64,000 nucleotides of DNA from Porites lobata (lineage: Eukaryota > Cnidaria > Anthozoa > Scleractinia > Poritidae). Each line of letters starts with the position of its first letter. The first letter of the stretch is position 1. The notes under the pieces were generated by a model that saw nothing but the letters and a program-made list of their open reading frames with translations, was not told the DNA's origin and made no database searches. Shown in pieces: positions 1 through 13,070 of the stretch. The translations under genes and the position numbers were made by a program. The stretch lies in assembly GCA_942486035.1 (NCBI GenBank), contig CALNXK010000098.1, positions 1,545,001 to 1,609,000 of the forward strand. Reading direction: 5' to 3'.

Positions 1-620
1 GTGCGCATTAGTGCCTTGCGCTGAACAGAGTTTCATCAAAATCGCAAAGACCCAATTCGAGAAATTCAGTGGTTTCCAAATTTAGGTCATAATTTATGCG
101 AAAATGATAATAGACAACTCCCAAAGCACAAACTCAGCCAAAACGCTAAAAATCTTCAATGTTTACTCAAGTTTGGGCTTATAGAAGATAATGTCACAGT
201 TTTTCAATGACCATGAAATTCAGAGTCCGGGTTGTTAGTTAATCAATTGTGGCCCTGAAAAAATTTGAAGGAAAAAAAACTACGAATTTTTAAGAAAATG
301 CTTTTTTCGTGAGATTGACTCTTAAACGCTGACAAACGTCAACAAATAGCGAAAACTATAATTTCTAAATGTTTGCTTTGCTCGAAATCGCGCGCATTTA
401 CAAGGCCCTAAATTGTTTTGCTGACTTGCAAGGACCCATCTGTTATAAGGATGCCCAAAATACAGAGATGAATCTCATAGTTTATTAGATATAATCCGTG
501 TAAAGTTTGCTTATCATTTTCGCATAAATTATGACCTAAATTTGGAAACCACTGAATTTCTCGAATTGGGTCTTTGCGATTTTGGTGAAACTCTGTTCAG
601 CGCAAGGCACTAATGCGCAC
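1..620. mobile_element. Foldback (MITE-like) element, 110-bp TIRs
   Basis: Bases 1-110 are the reverse complement of 511-620 with a single mismatch seen by eye. The outer ends read GTGCGCATTAGTGCC and GGCACTAATGCGCAC. The 400-bp centre has no ORF of note. Because the left arm starts at base 1, the true element end and any target duplication may lie outside the window. The superfamily cannot be assigned. Confidence 0.85.
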
Positions 621-2703
621 TATGTGTAGCCGAGAGATTTTCACGAAAAAATGCTGGCAACAGCAGATTTTCGACTCAGACCTCAAAGGGGGCGTGGCAT
701 TATAACCACGTGACATTTACTCCGATCGCCAAAAATTTTATGTTATATAGTAGATTGATCTATATGTTATCCATTCTATGTGTTAGACTTACGATAAAAG
801 TAAAGGTGGGGATACGAGAGAGCTTCAAAGTAGGATGGTACCCCCCCCTCAAAAAAAAAACTAGGTCGAGTCACCTTAAATCATAGGCTTTTGTTTCTGC
901 CGCTCTCTCGAGCCCAGACTTTGCGGCTCAATTTCGAAAAGCCGCTAGTTATGGAGCCTAGTTAACTTAGGAGAATTTGCACTTAAGTCCTCTTTAGAAT
1001 TGCAATTTTGTAGTCGCAAAAAGCTATATCTCTGGAAACTTCAATCTTAAATCTCTAATTGAACATTTCCATTTGATAACTAACACCTGAAAGTTTGGAG
1101 ACTCGATCGTCTAACATGCGATTGCACTGAGCTGGGTCGACACTGAGGAAGCTAGCCGGTACAATTAGTTCCTTTTCAGTTTTACAAGGCAGCAGGAACT
1201 TGCTCTAAGGTTTAATGTGGTAATAAACAGATACTCAAAAAGCAGTCGATTATTGAACCTCACTGCCCTTCCAAAACCAAAAACCACATCGGTACCAAAA
1301 CCGAAAAACCGCTAGTATTTTTCACGAAAACCGAAAACCAGATGCTAAAAACGAAAAATCCGCAAACCGCAATGACCACCAAAACCGAAAAACCGAAGTC
1401 TTTTGCAACAAAACCGAAAAACCGATCTAAAAAATAGCCAAAACCGCAAAACCGCAAATCCCAATGCCCCCTCATTTATGAGTTGATTTCGCCGGGTTGA
1501 ATTAAAACCCGCTTGTATTCTCAGGGTGTATTCTGTTATTAGTAGTTACGGTTACTGTTTTTTACATGCCCAGATTTATTACCTTTGCAGAACCAGCTTT
1601 ATCTTTGTCTTCAGTCAAAGAACCCTATTGCTGTTATAACGCATCAGAGTGAACAAACTTGTGGGCTCATTAAACTTTCTTGGAAATAGAAGGCCAGCAA
1701 GCTTACTCAAGATCATTTTTCTGTTGCTCAAAGCTTGCTCAAGTAATAATAGACAGAGTTTTTTTCATTTTTCATTACATAGTTTTGTTTTCCAGTGCAC
1801 TGTGAAGGTTTCTGTTCTTTATAAGAATAACTTTCAATTTCTGTACGCAAATTGTCCTTTTCAATCGCTGTGAAGTAGAGAACTGCCGGCAGTGACTTCA
1901 AAACAATTGACTCTTTCTGTAAACAATTGCTGCAGCTTGATTTGACTGAGGCGAGTAAAACAAACCCTTATGTGCAATTTTCTGTATTTTCTAATGATCG
2001 GCTGAGTTTAATTTATGTTATGCGTGTTCAACTTGACAACACAAAGCAAAATTTATATATCTGCGCGAAACGAGCAAGTTTAAAAACTATAGTTGCTTTG
2101 AAACAGATTTTTGGGAAGATTTTACAAGATAAAGATTGACCTTTTTCTGCCCACATATCAACGCAATAACTTCTACATTGAGATTTTGTTTATATTTTAG
2201 TGATCTGCAAAACTACGAGTGTCCGATCGAGCGAGGGTTTTAAAATATCAGCTCGAGTGCGACAAAGTTCAGTGACTTTAAACACATTGTGGGCAAGCGT
2301 TAATTTTTGGGCAAATCACTGTCCAAAAAGATATGTTGTTTTTTGTGTCCACAGAGGAGCTCCGGACCTTATATATCCAGGAACTTCCTTATATGAACAC
2401 ATTTTGGGAATGCATCTCAAAAAAAAAATCGGACCTACGCATGCACATTTTCAGTACAACGCAAGGAAATTAATGTCGTTAAAGTCCGTTTTACTATGAG
2501 TTATTCTTCGAGAAAATTAAGTAACTACAAGGTTATGACCACAGCTTGGAACTTTTGAAGACAAATTGCCTGTTCTTTCCAGGTTATGAGTGGAAACATT
2601 TTATTTTAGGCAATAAAATATTTGAAATCCCGCCGTTTTTTCAAGCCCGGCCAGGGATCTGGGCAAAAAGTTCACGCATGCTCATTACGTTTTTCCGCCC
2701 TGA
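621..2703. other. Non-coding stretch, no gene supported
   Basis: Short ORFs occur (for example around 1649-1873, 1927-2139 and 2200-2499), but none has a recognisable domain, splice context or protein-like composition. The stretch contains an A/C-rich repeat (1271-1462) and otherwise looks like AT-rich intergenic DNA. Confidence 0.6.
1271..1462. repeat. Degenerate AAAACCG minisatellite
   Basis: The motif AAAACCGAAAAACCG and variants of it recur irregularly through this stretch, giving a purine-rich strand that is almost free of T. The 71-aa minus-strand ORF across it is a by-product of the repeat. Confidence 0.7.
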
Positions 2704-2978
2704 AACTGTAGCCCTGCTTGAGCAATATCGAGGGGTTTGCACTTGTTTGTTACCTCTAGTATCGGTTCTCACATTGTCCGCTATAAGTGTGGACAGACTT
2801 CTTGCCCTATCATTGGGGCTGAGATACAGACACACTGTGACCTTAAGGCGCGTTTGCGCGGTTATAGTCGGTGTATGGTTACTAAGTGCCCTAACTTACA
2901 CAGGGGTTATATTCTTTGTTAATAAGATAGCATATTACTTTACTACAGGGACCTTCATTTTCTTGGTGATAATTTCTG
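2704..2978 (+). pseudogene. GPCR pseudogene, 5' part (interrupted by transposon)
   Basis: From about 2704 the plus strand encodes the third to fifth membrane segments of a class A GPCR. It is closely similar to the intact receptor at 51105-52046, including the SVDRLLALSLGLRYRH stretch and the following WLLSALTYTGVIFF segment. Sequence 5' of 2704 does not match the intact copy, so the amino terminus and the first two helices are missing. The reading frame runs into the transposon end at 2979. The remaining helices resume at 27796. The gene is therefore both 5'-truncated and split, and should be non-functional. Confidence 0.85.
2972..2978. other. Left target-site duplication ATTTCTG
   Basis: The 7-bp ATTTCTG precedes the CACCCG terminus at 2979 and recurs at 27796-27802 after the CGGGTG terminus. 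The paralogous intact GPCR has this sequence only once (51482-51488, minus strand). Confidence 0.85.
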
Positions 2979-3156
2979 CACCCGTATCTCGGATTCTAAA
3001 TGGGTCAAACCCATATTTTCTAAATTTAGAATTACGGGTGATAGCCAGGTAAGATGATCATCCGTGCCAGCTAACATGACAAAGGCTCCTATTATCCTTA
3101 TTCTGACCAATCATCGTTTAGATTAGAATGAGGCGAAAGACGATCATCATGGCGGA
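2979..3156 (+). repeat. Left terminal inverted repeat of giant transposon
   Basis: These 178 bp match the reverse complement of 27618-27795 at 175 positions. The outer 62 bp (2979-3040) is itself an imperfect palindrome, starting CACCCGTA and ending TACGGGTG, with GATTCTAAAT and ATTTAGAAT internal arms and a GGGT-CAAA-CCCA tip. A consensus splice donor CAG|GTAAGA lies at 3046-3054, reading inward. Confidence 0.93.
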
Positions 3157-3386
3157 CTGAGTTGTTCTATGATTGACCGACTTTCACCTGCGTGCCACCT
3201 TGTAGTTTACTCCCTTACGAGGAACTTGCAGTAACAGAAAAGATTTACTCATTTCCCTTCGTTTTCTTCTTTCTTATCTCGTCCAAGTTTCCGTCGTAGT
3301 TGCATGAAAATTGTTCAATTACGTGACAGTGCGAACTTGTTTTGATTTTTTTTGGGCACGCCATTCTACGCAATTCTTGCAGTATT

Positions 3387-6300
3387 ATGAAACGCATTAA
3401 GCGCGGATCATTTAAAGCGACATTTATTGATAGAAGAGGGTCGAGAAGACAGGATATTTCTCTGTCCTTGAACCAGGCAAAAATGAGGAAGCGATCAACA
3501 GCCTCAGTGCAGGTGCCTCGATGGAACCTTCTTGCAGCGCCTCATTAACGGTGAATGAGTGTACTGTAGCTGTGCCAGATTTGGATGGACCTGACGATTT
3601 TCAGTGTCACTCTGTGACCGCTCATGAAAATCGCCGCATTCAGGAGCAACTGAAATGGGAGGAATTGCGTGATAGACTTGTTTCCGTAACGTTCGAGGAC
3701 TCATTTCTTCCAAAGACAGCCTGCGTTTGGTGTCAGACGTCTGCTGCTGCAGTGAGATGCAGATATTGCGGCCCCAAAACTCTGTTATGTTTGGAGTGCG
3801 CGAAAAAGCTTCACGTGAATATCAACAATTACCATGTTTTGGAGTTGTGGAAGGTACAGTTGTTGAACTTAACACCAGTGGTTTGTTAGTGAGCACATAA
3901 TTATGCCATGTGGAAGCTATATATTGCTCAGTTTTGATTTCGATATAGATTTCAGTCGGTCCTGGTACAGAAAAATTTCTTCACCAAAATTGTGGAGTTT
4001 TAATTATTCCCGGCGACTGTGCACCCAAAGGAGGGTTTATTTCATGAAAAGAGGATAAGCTTTCTGTAGTCTTGACTTTCCAAAAGAAAGGAGTTTGGCT
4101 TTTTAAAGAACGTAAATTAGAGTAACTCTATATACTTTTTTGCATTTCATGAACAGGATGGAATATTTGTGCCAATTTTCCCAAATCATGGCATTTTGAA
4201 CCAAGGTCACCAGTGTGCCTCTGGGGAAATTCACATCATTAACTGCGTAGATGAATTTGGTATGTCATGGTTAAACATGTGAATATTTTACTCTTTGCTA
4301 TTGAGACATTTGGGACGTTATTTTGCACACGCGTTGGTTCATTTATTCACATACTTCATACTGTGTTTTCTGTACTTCCTGTATTGTTCACAGGGACATA
4401 ACTTTAAATGAAAAACCTCTCAGAGAAATTTTTCGATGCAATAATATTATTACTTAAAGGGAAGGGTTCATTGTTCTGTGCATGCTCTTGAATCAAAATG
4501 CTGTTTTTCTGTCCGTACATGCTGTAGCATGTCTGCCAGCAATATTATGTCATAATAAAGTTGTCAAAGAACCTATCGGAACTGTGGGTGGATTGCTTGG
4601 GTGTGAAGTTTTCTTGTTAAAGTTTCACATGTAATGCAACCATGTGCAAATAGCTGTAAATTTATCAACTATGGAATAAAACCTTCGGATGTAAAGTAAA
4701 TTCAATGTTGGTGGTGCTGGTACAATCCACTAACATTTCCTGCAAATTTACCGTAGCTCTCTGCATTCTACTTGGGTTTACTATAGTATGTGATCGCTGA
4801 TATACATCTCAGTGGGATTGTTAACTGATACAATCATAATAATGCAGAAAAAAAGTAATTTGATGAATGCACATGTGCCAAGCTGTGAACCTGTCCCTTT
4901 AATGGTAAGTTACAGTTATGAGGAAGGTGCACTATGTTGGGAGTCTCTTGTGCGACCTCAACCACTGTGTTTAGGTATATGTTGTAGTTTCGAAAAAAAA
5001 TTTTTATCATGCAAGTTGTTTATTGCAATGATTAGAAAACATGAGGTGAGATAGAGGTAACCCAGTATTAGACCGTATAAATGAGTAGTAATCATGATAA
5101 TGAGATATGTTAGTACCATTAGCTATTATGTGGGTATTGTTGCTAAATGTACTGTACTGTCCAGAGTGGTTATGTCAGTTGTAGACTGAATATAAAAGCT
5201 CATTACAAAGAGGGAAGCAAGTGCAAATGTTGACTTTTAGGGATAGTTATTCGAGCTACTAACTGTCTTATTACTGCTGGCCACTACTTGTTATAAGATT
5301 CTATTTCATTCTTTTCCTTTTTCGGGTCATAATTTTTCCTTAATGACCCTAGTGTGCAATGGTCTATCTATCACCTTTTTACTCTGTTCTATTTTTTGTT
5401 AGACATTTCATTGTTCATCATTTGGTTAAACCCACAAAAATAAAACTGAAGTAACACAGAAATTTATGTACAAATTACTATTTACGTGTTACATGGGGCC
5501 ATAACTTTCACAATGTTTTCTACTCTGAATTTTCCTCGTACGAAATAGAACACCAAAACTGGGCTTTGTACCACTAAATATAGAAGTCTAAGTTTCCTCT
5601 AATTTTTACCCAAGTGTAAAAGTTAATTGTGGGGAACAATAATTGTATATTTAAATATGACCTTCTCACAAGTCAAACTTTAATTTTCACTGATAGGCAA
5701 CCATCATTCGAAGAGAATTTTGTTCTGTCGGTGTGAGCCTCCCATTGTTACCTTAGTGCGACTGCACCTATGGCCTGGTTCACCAGACAGGCCAACTACT
5801 GCCTTCCATTTTAGGCTGATGGACATGGCTAATGACATGTTCCTTCATTGCAAGGTGCCTCTCAAGGACTTTACAGATGTCCTTGAAGCAAAAATGCCAC
5901 CTCTACAGCCCAGAATTGTAAGAGCATTATTGATTACTGTATAACAGTATGTTTTGTCTTTTGTCAAGGTAAATACCCCAAATCCTCTATTAAGCCCCCC
6001 ACCAGTGGGAGGGGTTATTTCAGAGGGGCCTTAATAGAGGATTTACGGTATTACATGAATGAATACCTTTGTATATGCACATGTTTGTGTCATAGTAAAG
6101 CAGGAAACCTAGATTGTCAATTATTTTACCTCCTATGTAACTCTGCAGTATTATACATTTTTTTTTTTGACATCCTTTCATTAGTGGTCATCCACACTGA
6201 TGAAAGGACAAAAATTTAAAAACCTCCAAATTTTTGCAAATAAGAAAAACCAAACTGGAAAAGGTATTCATTACTTTTGTCACAACACAATTTTTTAACT

Positions 6301-9300
6301 TATTAATTACTTGCTAACACACTTACAGTACACACAGTCAGAAGTGTATTGTATGCTCTTTCGAAATTGCACATCATGAAACTCCAACAAGAATGCTGTG
6401 GCTAGGCTGGTCACAGGATCACCTAGTTTTTTCTATGCTACACCCTTCCTTTATCACCTTTAATCATTGCATGTCAGTTTACCTATCCTATAAGTCACTG
6501 TATCAAGTTTAAGATACTTCTTTTGACATTTAAATGCCTATGTCAGCCCCTAATTTTTAAATTAACTTAATAATTGTTAAAAGGACCAGGGTGGTGTAGG
6601 TAATTTAGGTTTTATTTAAGATGAAATGAGTCTTATGCAGTGCTCATACCACCCAGTAATCAGTCCTGCCCTACACTGTATGCATTGCTAGTAGCATCTC
6701 CTTTTCATGCATCAAAAACAGAAGAATCCTTTTGTCTCTAACAACAATAAAACTATGAAAGCCTTTTAGAAAGTGGACATTTTTATGCATATGTTGTTAC
6801 TTCAAAAGTAAGTGAAACAGCTAACAAAAAAAGTTCAGATCCATATTTGTCTACTGAATGAAAAGTCACAAGCAAGAAATCAGTAACTTTTGAGCACTTC
6901 CAAATTGACTGAAAAGTAGAGAGTACAATGCTGCACCAACATCTACATTTTTTTAATTTTTTTAGTTTTAAATTATTTTAGTTTTTAGTAATATTAGATT
7001 TTGGCAATACTGTGAAGCACAAATGAATATGTTTATGTACAGTAGATACATTGTATTAATTGCCCTAAATGCACATTAATATATTATTATTAATAGTGTC
7101 ATTGATTTTTTTTTTTTGTAGGTTTACTCTGTCTACTCCATTTTAAATTCTGGTTGTTTTGAAGAGTACAGGTACAGTGTAACGTGATTGAAAGACAAAC
7201 AGAATCTATCTTTATGTAGATATTATATTTTATATTTATTTTAGAGGTTTTAACTTGTCTTTCAGGTATTATAAGTATCAGCTAAATCACTTACATAAAA
7301 TATGCCCTGGAATAGACGATGGCTCAAAGTGCCCAATATGTCCAAAGGTAAATGCTAGATTAACAATTTGAGTAATTTGTGATAAAGATGCATGTATCAT
7401 GAACATGGATGGTTTTGTCACAAAATTCAGTTTCCAGTTTATGCACATAATGTCATTCATATGAAGTGAACACTGTATCATGCTGTCAGCTCAGCTTTGC
7501 TTTAGGACTTTTCCAGCCTGTGTGTCTTGCTGATACTCACTCATACCTGCTACAGTGTATACTTTATTGTAAACTCTGCTTTCACATCTCCTTTTTTTTA
7601 AGGATGATGGAGTACTCATAGAGTGTATGGATGCTTGTTTTGGACTCTCTCGGAAGAAGTCCCAAGGTAGCGGTCTTTCTGCTCCAAAGCACAAGGACCT
7701 ATTCTTTGGGGATCAAGATGATGTGGACAACTTTGTTGATCATTACAAGGAGATGAGTGTATCCGAGCATGTATGTCCTTGGGTGATGTTTACTTATGTG
7801 TAAATCTTGTTATGATGTACACTGTTCTTTTTTTGCTTTGGGTCCCAGTTAGCTAGAATAGAAAAATTAAATGTATAGCAGTTATTGTGATTTGCCTTCA
7901 AAGTGCCACGCATGTGTGAGATACATTGTAACAATGATGCCACCCAGTTACCCAAAATTCTTTGTGTTCTGTATATGTAGCTCCATCAGCAGCATTAATT
8001 AATAATATTCAACATCTGAATCAGTTTGTGATATTTAGTCAGTTTTTTCTTGGCAGTATCCAAAATGTTATGTTCCAAATTGTGGAATGCCTCACCCTCA
8101 GTAGTTAAAAATATGAAAGCTTGTTATATGTTGAACTGGCAGGTTTTTATTCCTTAATGTTGTTTAACTTTTTGAAGCACTTTGGAATTTGCTTTGGTTG
8201 GTGCACTACTAAGACAGCTGTTTTTACCAGTTTAATAGTTTAAAAATCACTATAATTTACCTTGCATTTAATTTCTCTACCTCTCTTGCAAATTCTTTTT
8301 GGTTTTAGAATTGCAATCATTTCCATGCAGGAGAGGTCCTCTCAAACATAAGATCAAAAGGAAAGAACAAGCTGTTTGATGAAAAAGGGGTATTTGGAAG
8401 GGTTTGTCGTCATGACTTCCCAAAAGGATTTATTAGCATCAAATATGGCGAGCGGTAAGGAAATGAATATAGCAAATCCAGTGTAAGTACGTGACCTTAA
8501 AATATCACTTGAGTTACTCCATGCACTTTCCTTTGCACATGTGCTTTGGCCCCTTTGCAGGCTCTACAGTTTTTTACATATAAAGACAAATTTTAAAAGC
8601 CAATTTAATAGACATGGATTTATTAATATGTATGTACCTGTGTCTCCTTGACAATAATTTTTTTTCATGCTCTCCTTTATGTTTATTAGAATTTCCTATT
8701 CAGTATATGAAATTCAAAGGCTTCAAGAAATGAAAAAAGGAAAATGTGCAACTCATTGTGATGTATGATGTTGCATGCATTTTGTCCAAACATCTTAAGG
8801 TACCACTATATTGTCTTGCTTTGTTGTACAATGTTCATCTCTGTTGGTGTACCAAAACATTATAGACATACACTTTATATATTTTTCTTCACATTTTGAT
8901 GTTTATATTTTATCTTATTTTATTTTATTCTCTTTTATTGTTTTTGATCTTAGAATAATCCCAAACACTCAACTCTGGCACAAATCCCACTAGCCATCCC
9001 TATATTCCACTGTTATGGGCATAAGGCTTCGTGTCAGGTATGAAAGTGTGGAAAAAAAATGAACTGTGAAACTGGTCATTTAAGGCACCAGCTTCCGAAT
9101 TAAAAGAATTCACTTGTTTTTGGCATAGCACTGGCAGGGGGTTTTGTATTAAATGTTTCCATTATAACACGTAGCAGTTATTATTTTGAGGCTTAAATTA
9201 TATTTTACATAAAGAAAACTTAGAACACTAATGGCACAGACCTGTAACTATATATGCAGCGACATTGGAACATTACGTTCTTCTTGCACCAATGAGCTAC

Positions 9301-12300
9301 ATGTAGGTAGCATTATCCTGCTATCCCACGTTAACATCCATATCGGTTTTATATTTTATCAATTGAGGCACTGTTATGCATTTGTGTAATGAAAACGTTC
9401 ATGCTTGGACCCATTTAATTTACAGGTTCAGTTTAGTCCACGCAGGACAACAGGTGTTGGCCTAACTGATGGTGAAGGGACAGAGAGACTGTGGTCGTTC
9501 CTTCGCGGCTTCTCGGCAATAACTAAAGAGATGACTCCAGAAAAGAGAATTGACACCTTGACAGATGGTCTTTTACTTTATGGCAAGCGAATTGTCAAAA
9601 AGCTAGGTCTGTTTTAGAATGACTTTCTAAAGCAGTTTTTATCATAAATTTTTTCTTCTTTTTCCTGTAAAGGAATACATATTTCAGTTACTGTTCCGTC
9701 TAATTACAGCTGTAGCATACATGCAAGTGACAAATTGGACATATTTAACATTAATTTAGATAATCCAATAACTTACACTTTAATGTACCAATTATAATAT
9801 TATTGTATCTCTTCCTGTTCAGATTTTTCATCTTTATTCATAGACTACATACACATTTACCTGTTTAAAAACATGAAGGCATTGTACAGATGTATTTAAA
9901 ATGAATTTGGTTGATAACATGACGAGCCTTTTTTGCAATGTGTTTTGTCTTTTTTTGATACACCTTTAAGATTTATACATAATGTTTCATAAGGTCCTGT
10001 TTTGAAAGCGAAACACTTGAAGGCAAAAGAATTGTTGAGAAAGTCTTCCAAAGAGCTTGAGGAGATTTTTAAAGGTTTGCCAGGTATTGCTGTCTTTTGA
10101 TTTTAACTTTTAAAAGCAATCTCTTAGTGTACCATACTTTCATATCTTATTAATTAGTATTTAGGTTTTGGTTGGGAGGCGGGGTCCGATTCCCTGGTGA
10201 AGTTCATTAGTTAGCTGGCTCCGTCTGAAGGTCCCCTCTTCCTTTTGGCAGTCTTTTTATCCAGTCTACGAATTTCCCCTTTCTCATGTTCTGTTCTGTT
10301 TTCCTTTTTCCCCTTCCTTTTTCTTCTTTTCCTCAGTCGTGGTTTGCATTGCTTATAAGTATTGCACTTGCCAGCTGCCCTAGGACAACCAAAATAACAA
10401 ACAAACTTTCATTATAGTTCCTTATGAGCATGAAACTATTCAGCAATGGAAGCAAATGGAAGAGAGTGCTATTGATCCTGTGGAGACAGGTATGATTGTT
10501 GCATTACTGCCACTGCTTCGTTTCCGACCCACTTTGTTGGTATCTGCGCTTTTTTCTATTATTTCTTAGTTCTTTGAAGTCTCCAAATCTAATTATTATT
10601 TGTCCTTCTATATTGTCACAAACTAAAGAAAAAAAATCGTGATTGAAGTTGCGAGAGTCCTCAACGAAATTTTTGCAATACAGTGTTCTTGGTAGTTGTA
10701 GCTTCACTTGACATCTACATTCAAGTGACTTCTCCGTTTTACTATTGATATAGTGCTCGCCAAAGAATGGGATGAACTGTACGTGGAGCTGCTACTCACA
10801 ACGCAAAGCATTCGGTAAGTGTAACTAGGTTCTGTTAATTTCTTGTCTCCCTCCAACAACAGCAAACACTCCCCTCCCCCCGGCCTCCAACACACACTCA
10901 CACCCACGCACCCACGCACACACATCACATTGTCCATTGTAATGTTGGGTACATGATTTTGGATCGAATAAATTGTCTTATCAATGAGTAACATTGTAAC
11001 GTATGAATGGAAACTCTCGGGTTTCAAACTGGTCGAATATAACTGGATGATAACTCTTAGTATCTTATGCAGTAAGTGATACACTCTGTAAGTGATGTAT
11101 AGTTGATAAAACTAGTCTATATTTTGATAATAATGTTTATTTTAGAAATGACCTTGTTTATGCTGAGTCAGATGAAGATGATCGACTTGATGAAACTCAA
11201 CGCAAGCTTGACCGGTTTGTTTATATTTTTGTTATATCAATAGTTATATATCTGTACGAGTTTTCAAGGCCACCTATAACTACGTCAATTGAAATTTGAA
11301 TTGATGAATCCTTGCACATTCGTCCTTAAACTTTGTAAAATAAAAAGAAAATGAGATAATTTGGTTCACTACAGTAGCTGTTAGCAAAACCGTAACTGCT
11401 ATCAACCCATATTATTTTACAAGGAATTTGAAACGATTGGACACCATGGAAAGAAAGCACGGAGTAAGACAGCGTTGGAAGGAGTCTGATTCACATTTCC
11501 AAGGAGCAAGGCGACGTCTTGAAGAAAAAAATCGAAGTCGACAAATTTTACAACTCCACAAGCTGGCGTCGGAACGAACTTTTTTATTGGAAATGAAGAG
11601 GAAATACGCTGGTACCTAAACCTATTTTGTGATCTATTTCACGGTCTTACACTAATTGTTTATCAGTTTTGCAGGAGCTAAATACATAAAGTCCCTTCAA
11701 TTTTTCTGCAGTTATGAACGTGGCGAAATGAATTCTTTGACGAAGCTACTATACAGAGAGTGGAATTTTTTTTGGAAGTGCAGAATACACGTTAATGAAG
11801 TCACTTATCTCTCCAGATTTACCCTGGGAGTGGTTTGGGTATTGTAGGTGTCATTTCTGAATCCAAGTTTTGTTAAAATGGCCTCTTCTTTCTCCCAACT
11901 TATTGTTCTTATGTTTTCTGTTTCATTATTATTAGTCACTAATAAAACCTCCTTTTTATCTTGTATGTAGATGGTCAAGCCATTGCAATTAAACTGTCAA
12001 AGCAAATAACAAAAAGTTACCGAGAACATGAAAAGGACGATCACCTGCCACAATGTTCTTCCTGGAGTTGCTGCCTTAACGTTCGATGATGTAAAGGACC
12101 CGTCATCTGATTTGTACTCAACTTTCAAACCTCAACCCCTTCGGGGCACGCCGTGGCGAATGCAACAAGACGGAAGGTGATTGAATTACATTGCCTGAAG
12201 GAGAGATGTGAAGAGGAGATCTCTAATAAAAGTTGAAATGTTACGTCTCCTAGCTTTTCTTGAAAAACAGATGGAAGTTACTACTATGGCCGCAAACGCG

Positions 12301-12552
12301 AAAGTGGCAGACGAACCGTTAGAACTTGGGTTAAAATCTTTACTTCTATTAAGACGGGCGGAATATACTAAGAAGCTCCAAGCGTTGAAAACACTTTGGG
12401 TGGGGCTAGTTGATATTCCTACAAACCACAATCAAGTCATTGATTACCACCAGTTCCTTGATGACAACGTAGTGTCCAGCGGGGATACACCTTTGGCAGA
12501 TGTCGAGGACTCTGACGACGACTCTGCCTCTGATTATGATAGTGACGAATAA
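3387..12552 (+). CDS. KDZ-superfamily transposase, about 16 exons, with frame breaks
   Basis: Transposases of this group are nuclear DNA-cutting enzymes with an RNase H-like core. Exons with GT/AG borders and matching phases are 3434-3853, 4157-4259, 5697-5917, 7122-7171, 7266-7347, 7603-7770, 8309-8454, 8690-8799, 8954-9037, 9426-9606, 9994-10083, 10418-10489, 10754-10814, 11146-11214, 11424-11611 and 11971-12552, about 850 aa. The amino terminus has a Cys cluster (CVWCQ, RCRYCG, CLECAKK), followed by the FCRCEPP and LWPGSPDRP region of KDZ proteins. The core shows CMDACFGLSRKK, CRHDFPKG, YDVACILSKHL, IFHCYGHKASCQ and DGEGTERLWS; the D, D and E of the first, third and last are the probable catalytic residues. 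A basic coiled coil and an acidic tail follow. Frame breaks occur in exon 8 (A-run 8733-8738) and about three times in the last exon. The start is unclear: ATG 3387 is in another frame from 3434 onward. Decay and base-calling error both remain possible. Confidence 0.85.
5974..6050. mobile_element. 77-bp MITE in transposase intron
   Basis: An inverted repeat with arms CCTCTATTAAGCCCC and GGCCTTAATAGAGG ends in GGATTTACGGTA. It shares its termini with the larger element at 12748-13070 and lies in intron 3 of the transposase gene. TA-type target sites suggest a Tc1/mariner-like origin. Confidence 0.75.
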
Positions 12553-12747
12553 GTTATATTAAGTCGGCACTTTCTTAATGGCCTGCAGTATAGGTGCCTA
12601 CGAGTACGTAGATTTACGCTGGTTAAGATTGTGTACAAGTAAATACACCGTAGAACAAAAGGGCTTTACAGTTGGTGCAAAAGACTTACTGCCCCTAATC
12701 CAATCAAGGTGGCCCGGGATCCAGTCTCGGCTGAGACGTCATTTATT

Positions 12748-13070
12748 TACCGTAAATCCTCTATTAACCCCCCCCCCCCCCTTAAATATGCCCCTCCCTC
12801 AAATTAGCCCCTCCTTTTGAGGGGAAGAAAGTTAATACGCCTCCCCTCTCTATTACGCCCCCCTCCCCTCCCCTAATCATTCTTCGCCACTAAATGACTG
12901 CAAAACTTCGTTTGAAGTGATCCGGGATGTTTCCTGAAACTCTGGACCTCTGCTTCATAGCCTCCCACCTTCTTGTTCTTGAGTGTCTCCACTTTGTATT
13001 CTTTGTATTCAAATGAGCTGGAATAGAATTAAGCCCCCGGGGGTAGGGGCTTAATAGAGGATTTACGGTA
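12748..13070. mobile_element. 323-bp MITE, TACCGTAAATCC termini
   Basis: The ends read TACCGTAAATCCTCTATTAA and the reverse complement TTAATAGAGGATTTACGGTA. The interior is C-rich on the plus strand at the left and has no ORF of note. The outer TA could be the duplicated target, as in Tc1/mariner MITEs. It lies about 200 bp past the transposase stop codon. Confidence 0.85.

Noticed and set aside
2200..2499. 99-codon ORF upstream of the GPCR fragment
   Set aside because: Composition and lack of motifs do not support a gene. It is not conserved next to the intact receptor copy.
11656..11847. A 63-codon ORF between the last two transposase exons, with an AG acceptor in phase
   Set aside because: Joining exon 15 directly to 11971 gives the expected transposase-like sequence. 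This ORF has no KDZ resemblance and is treated as intron.
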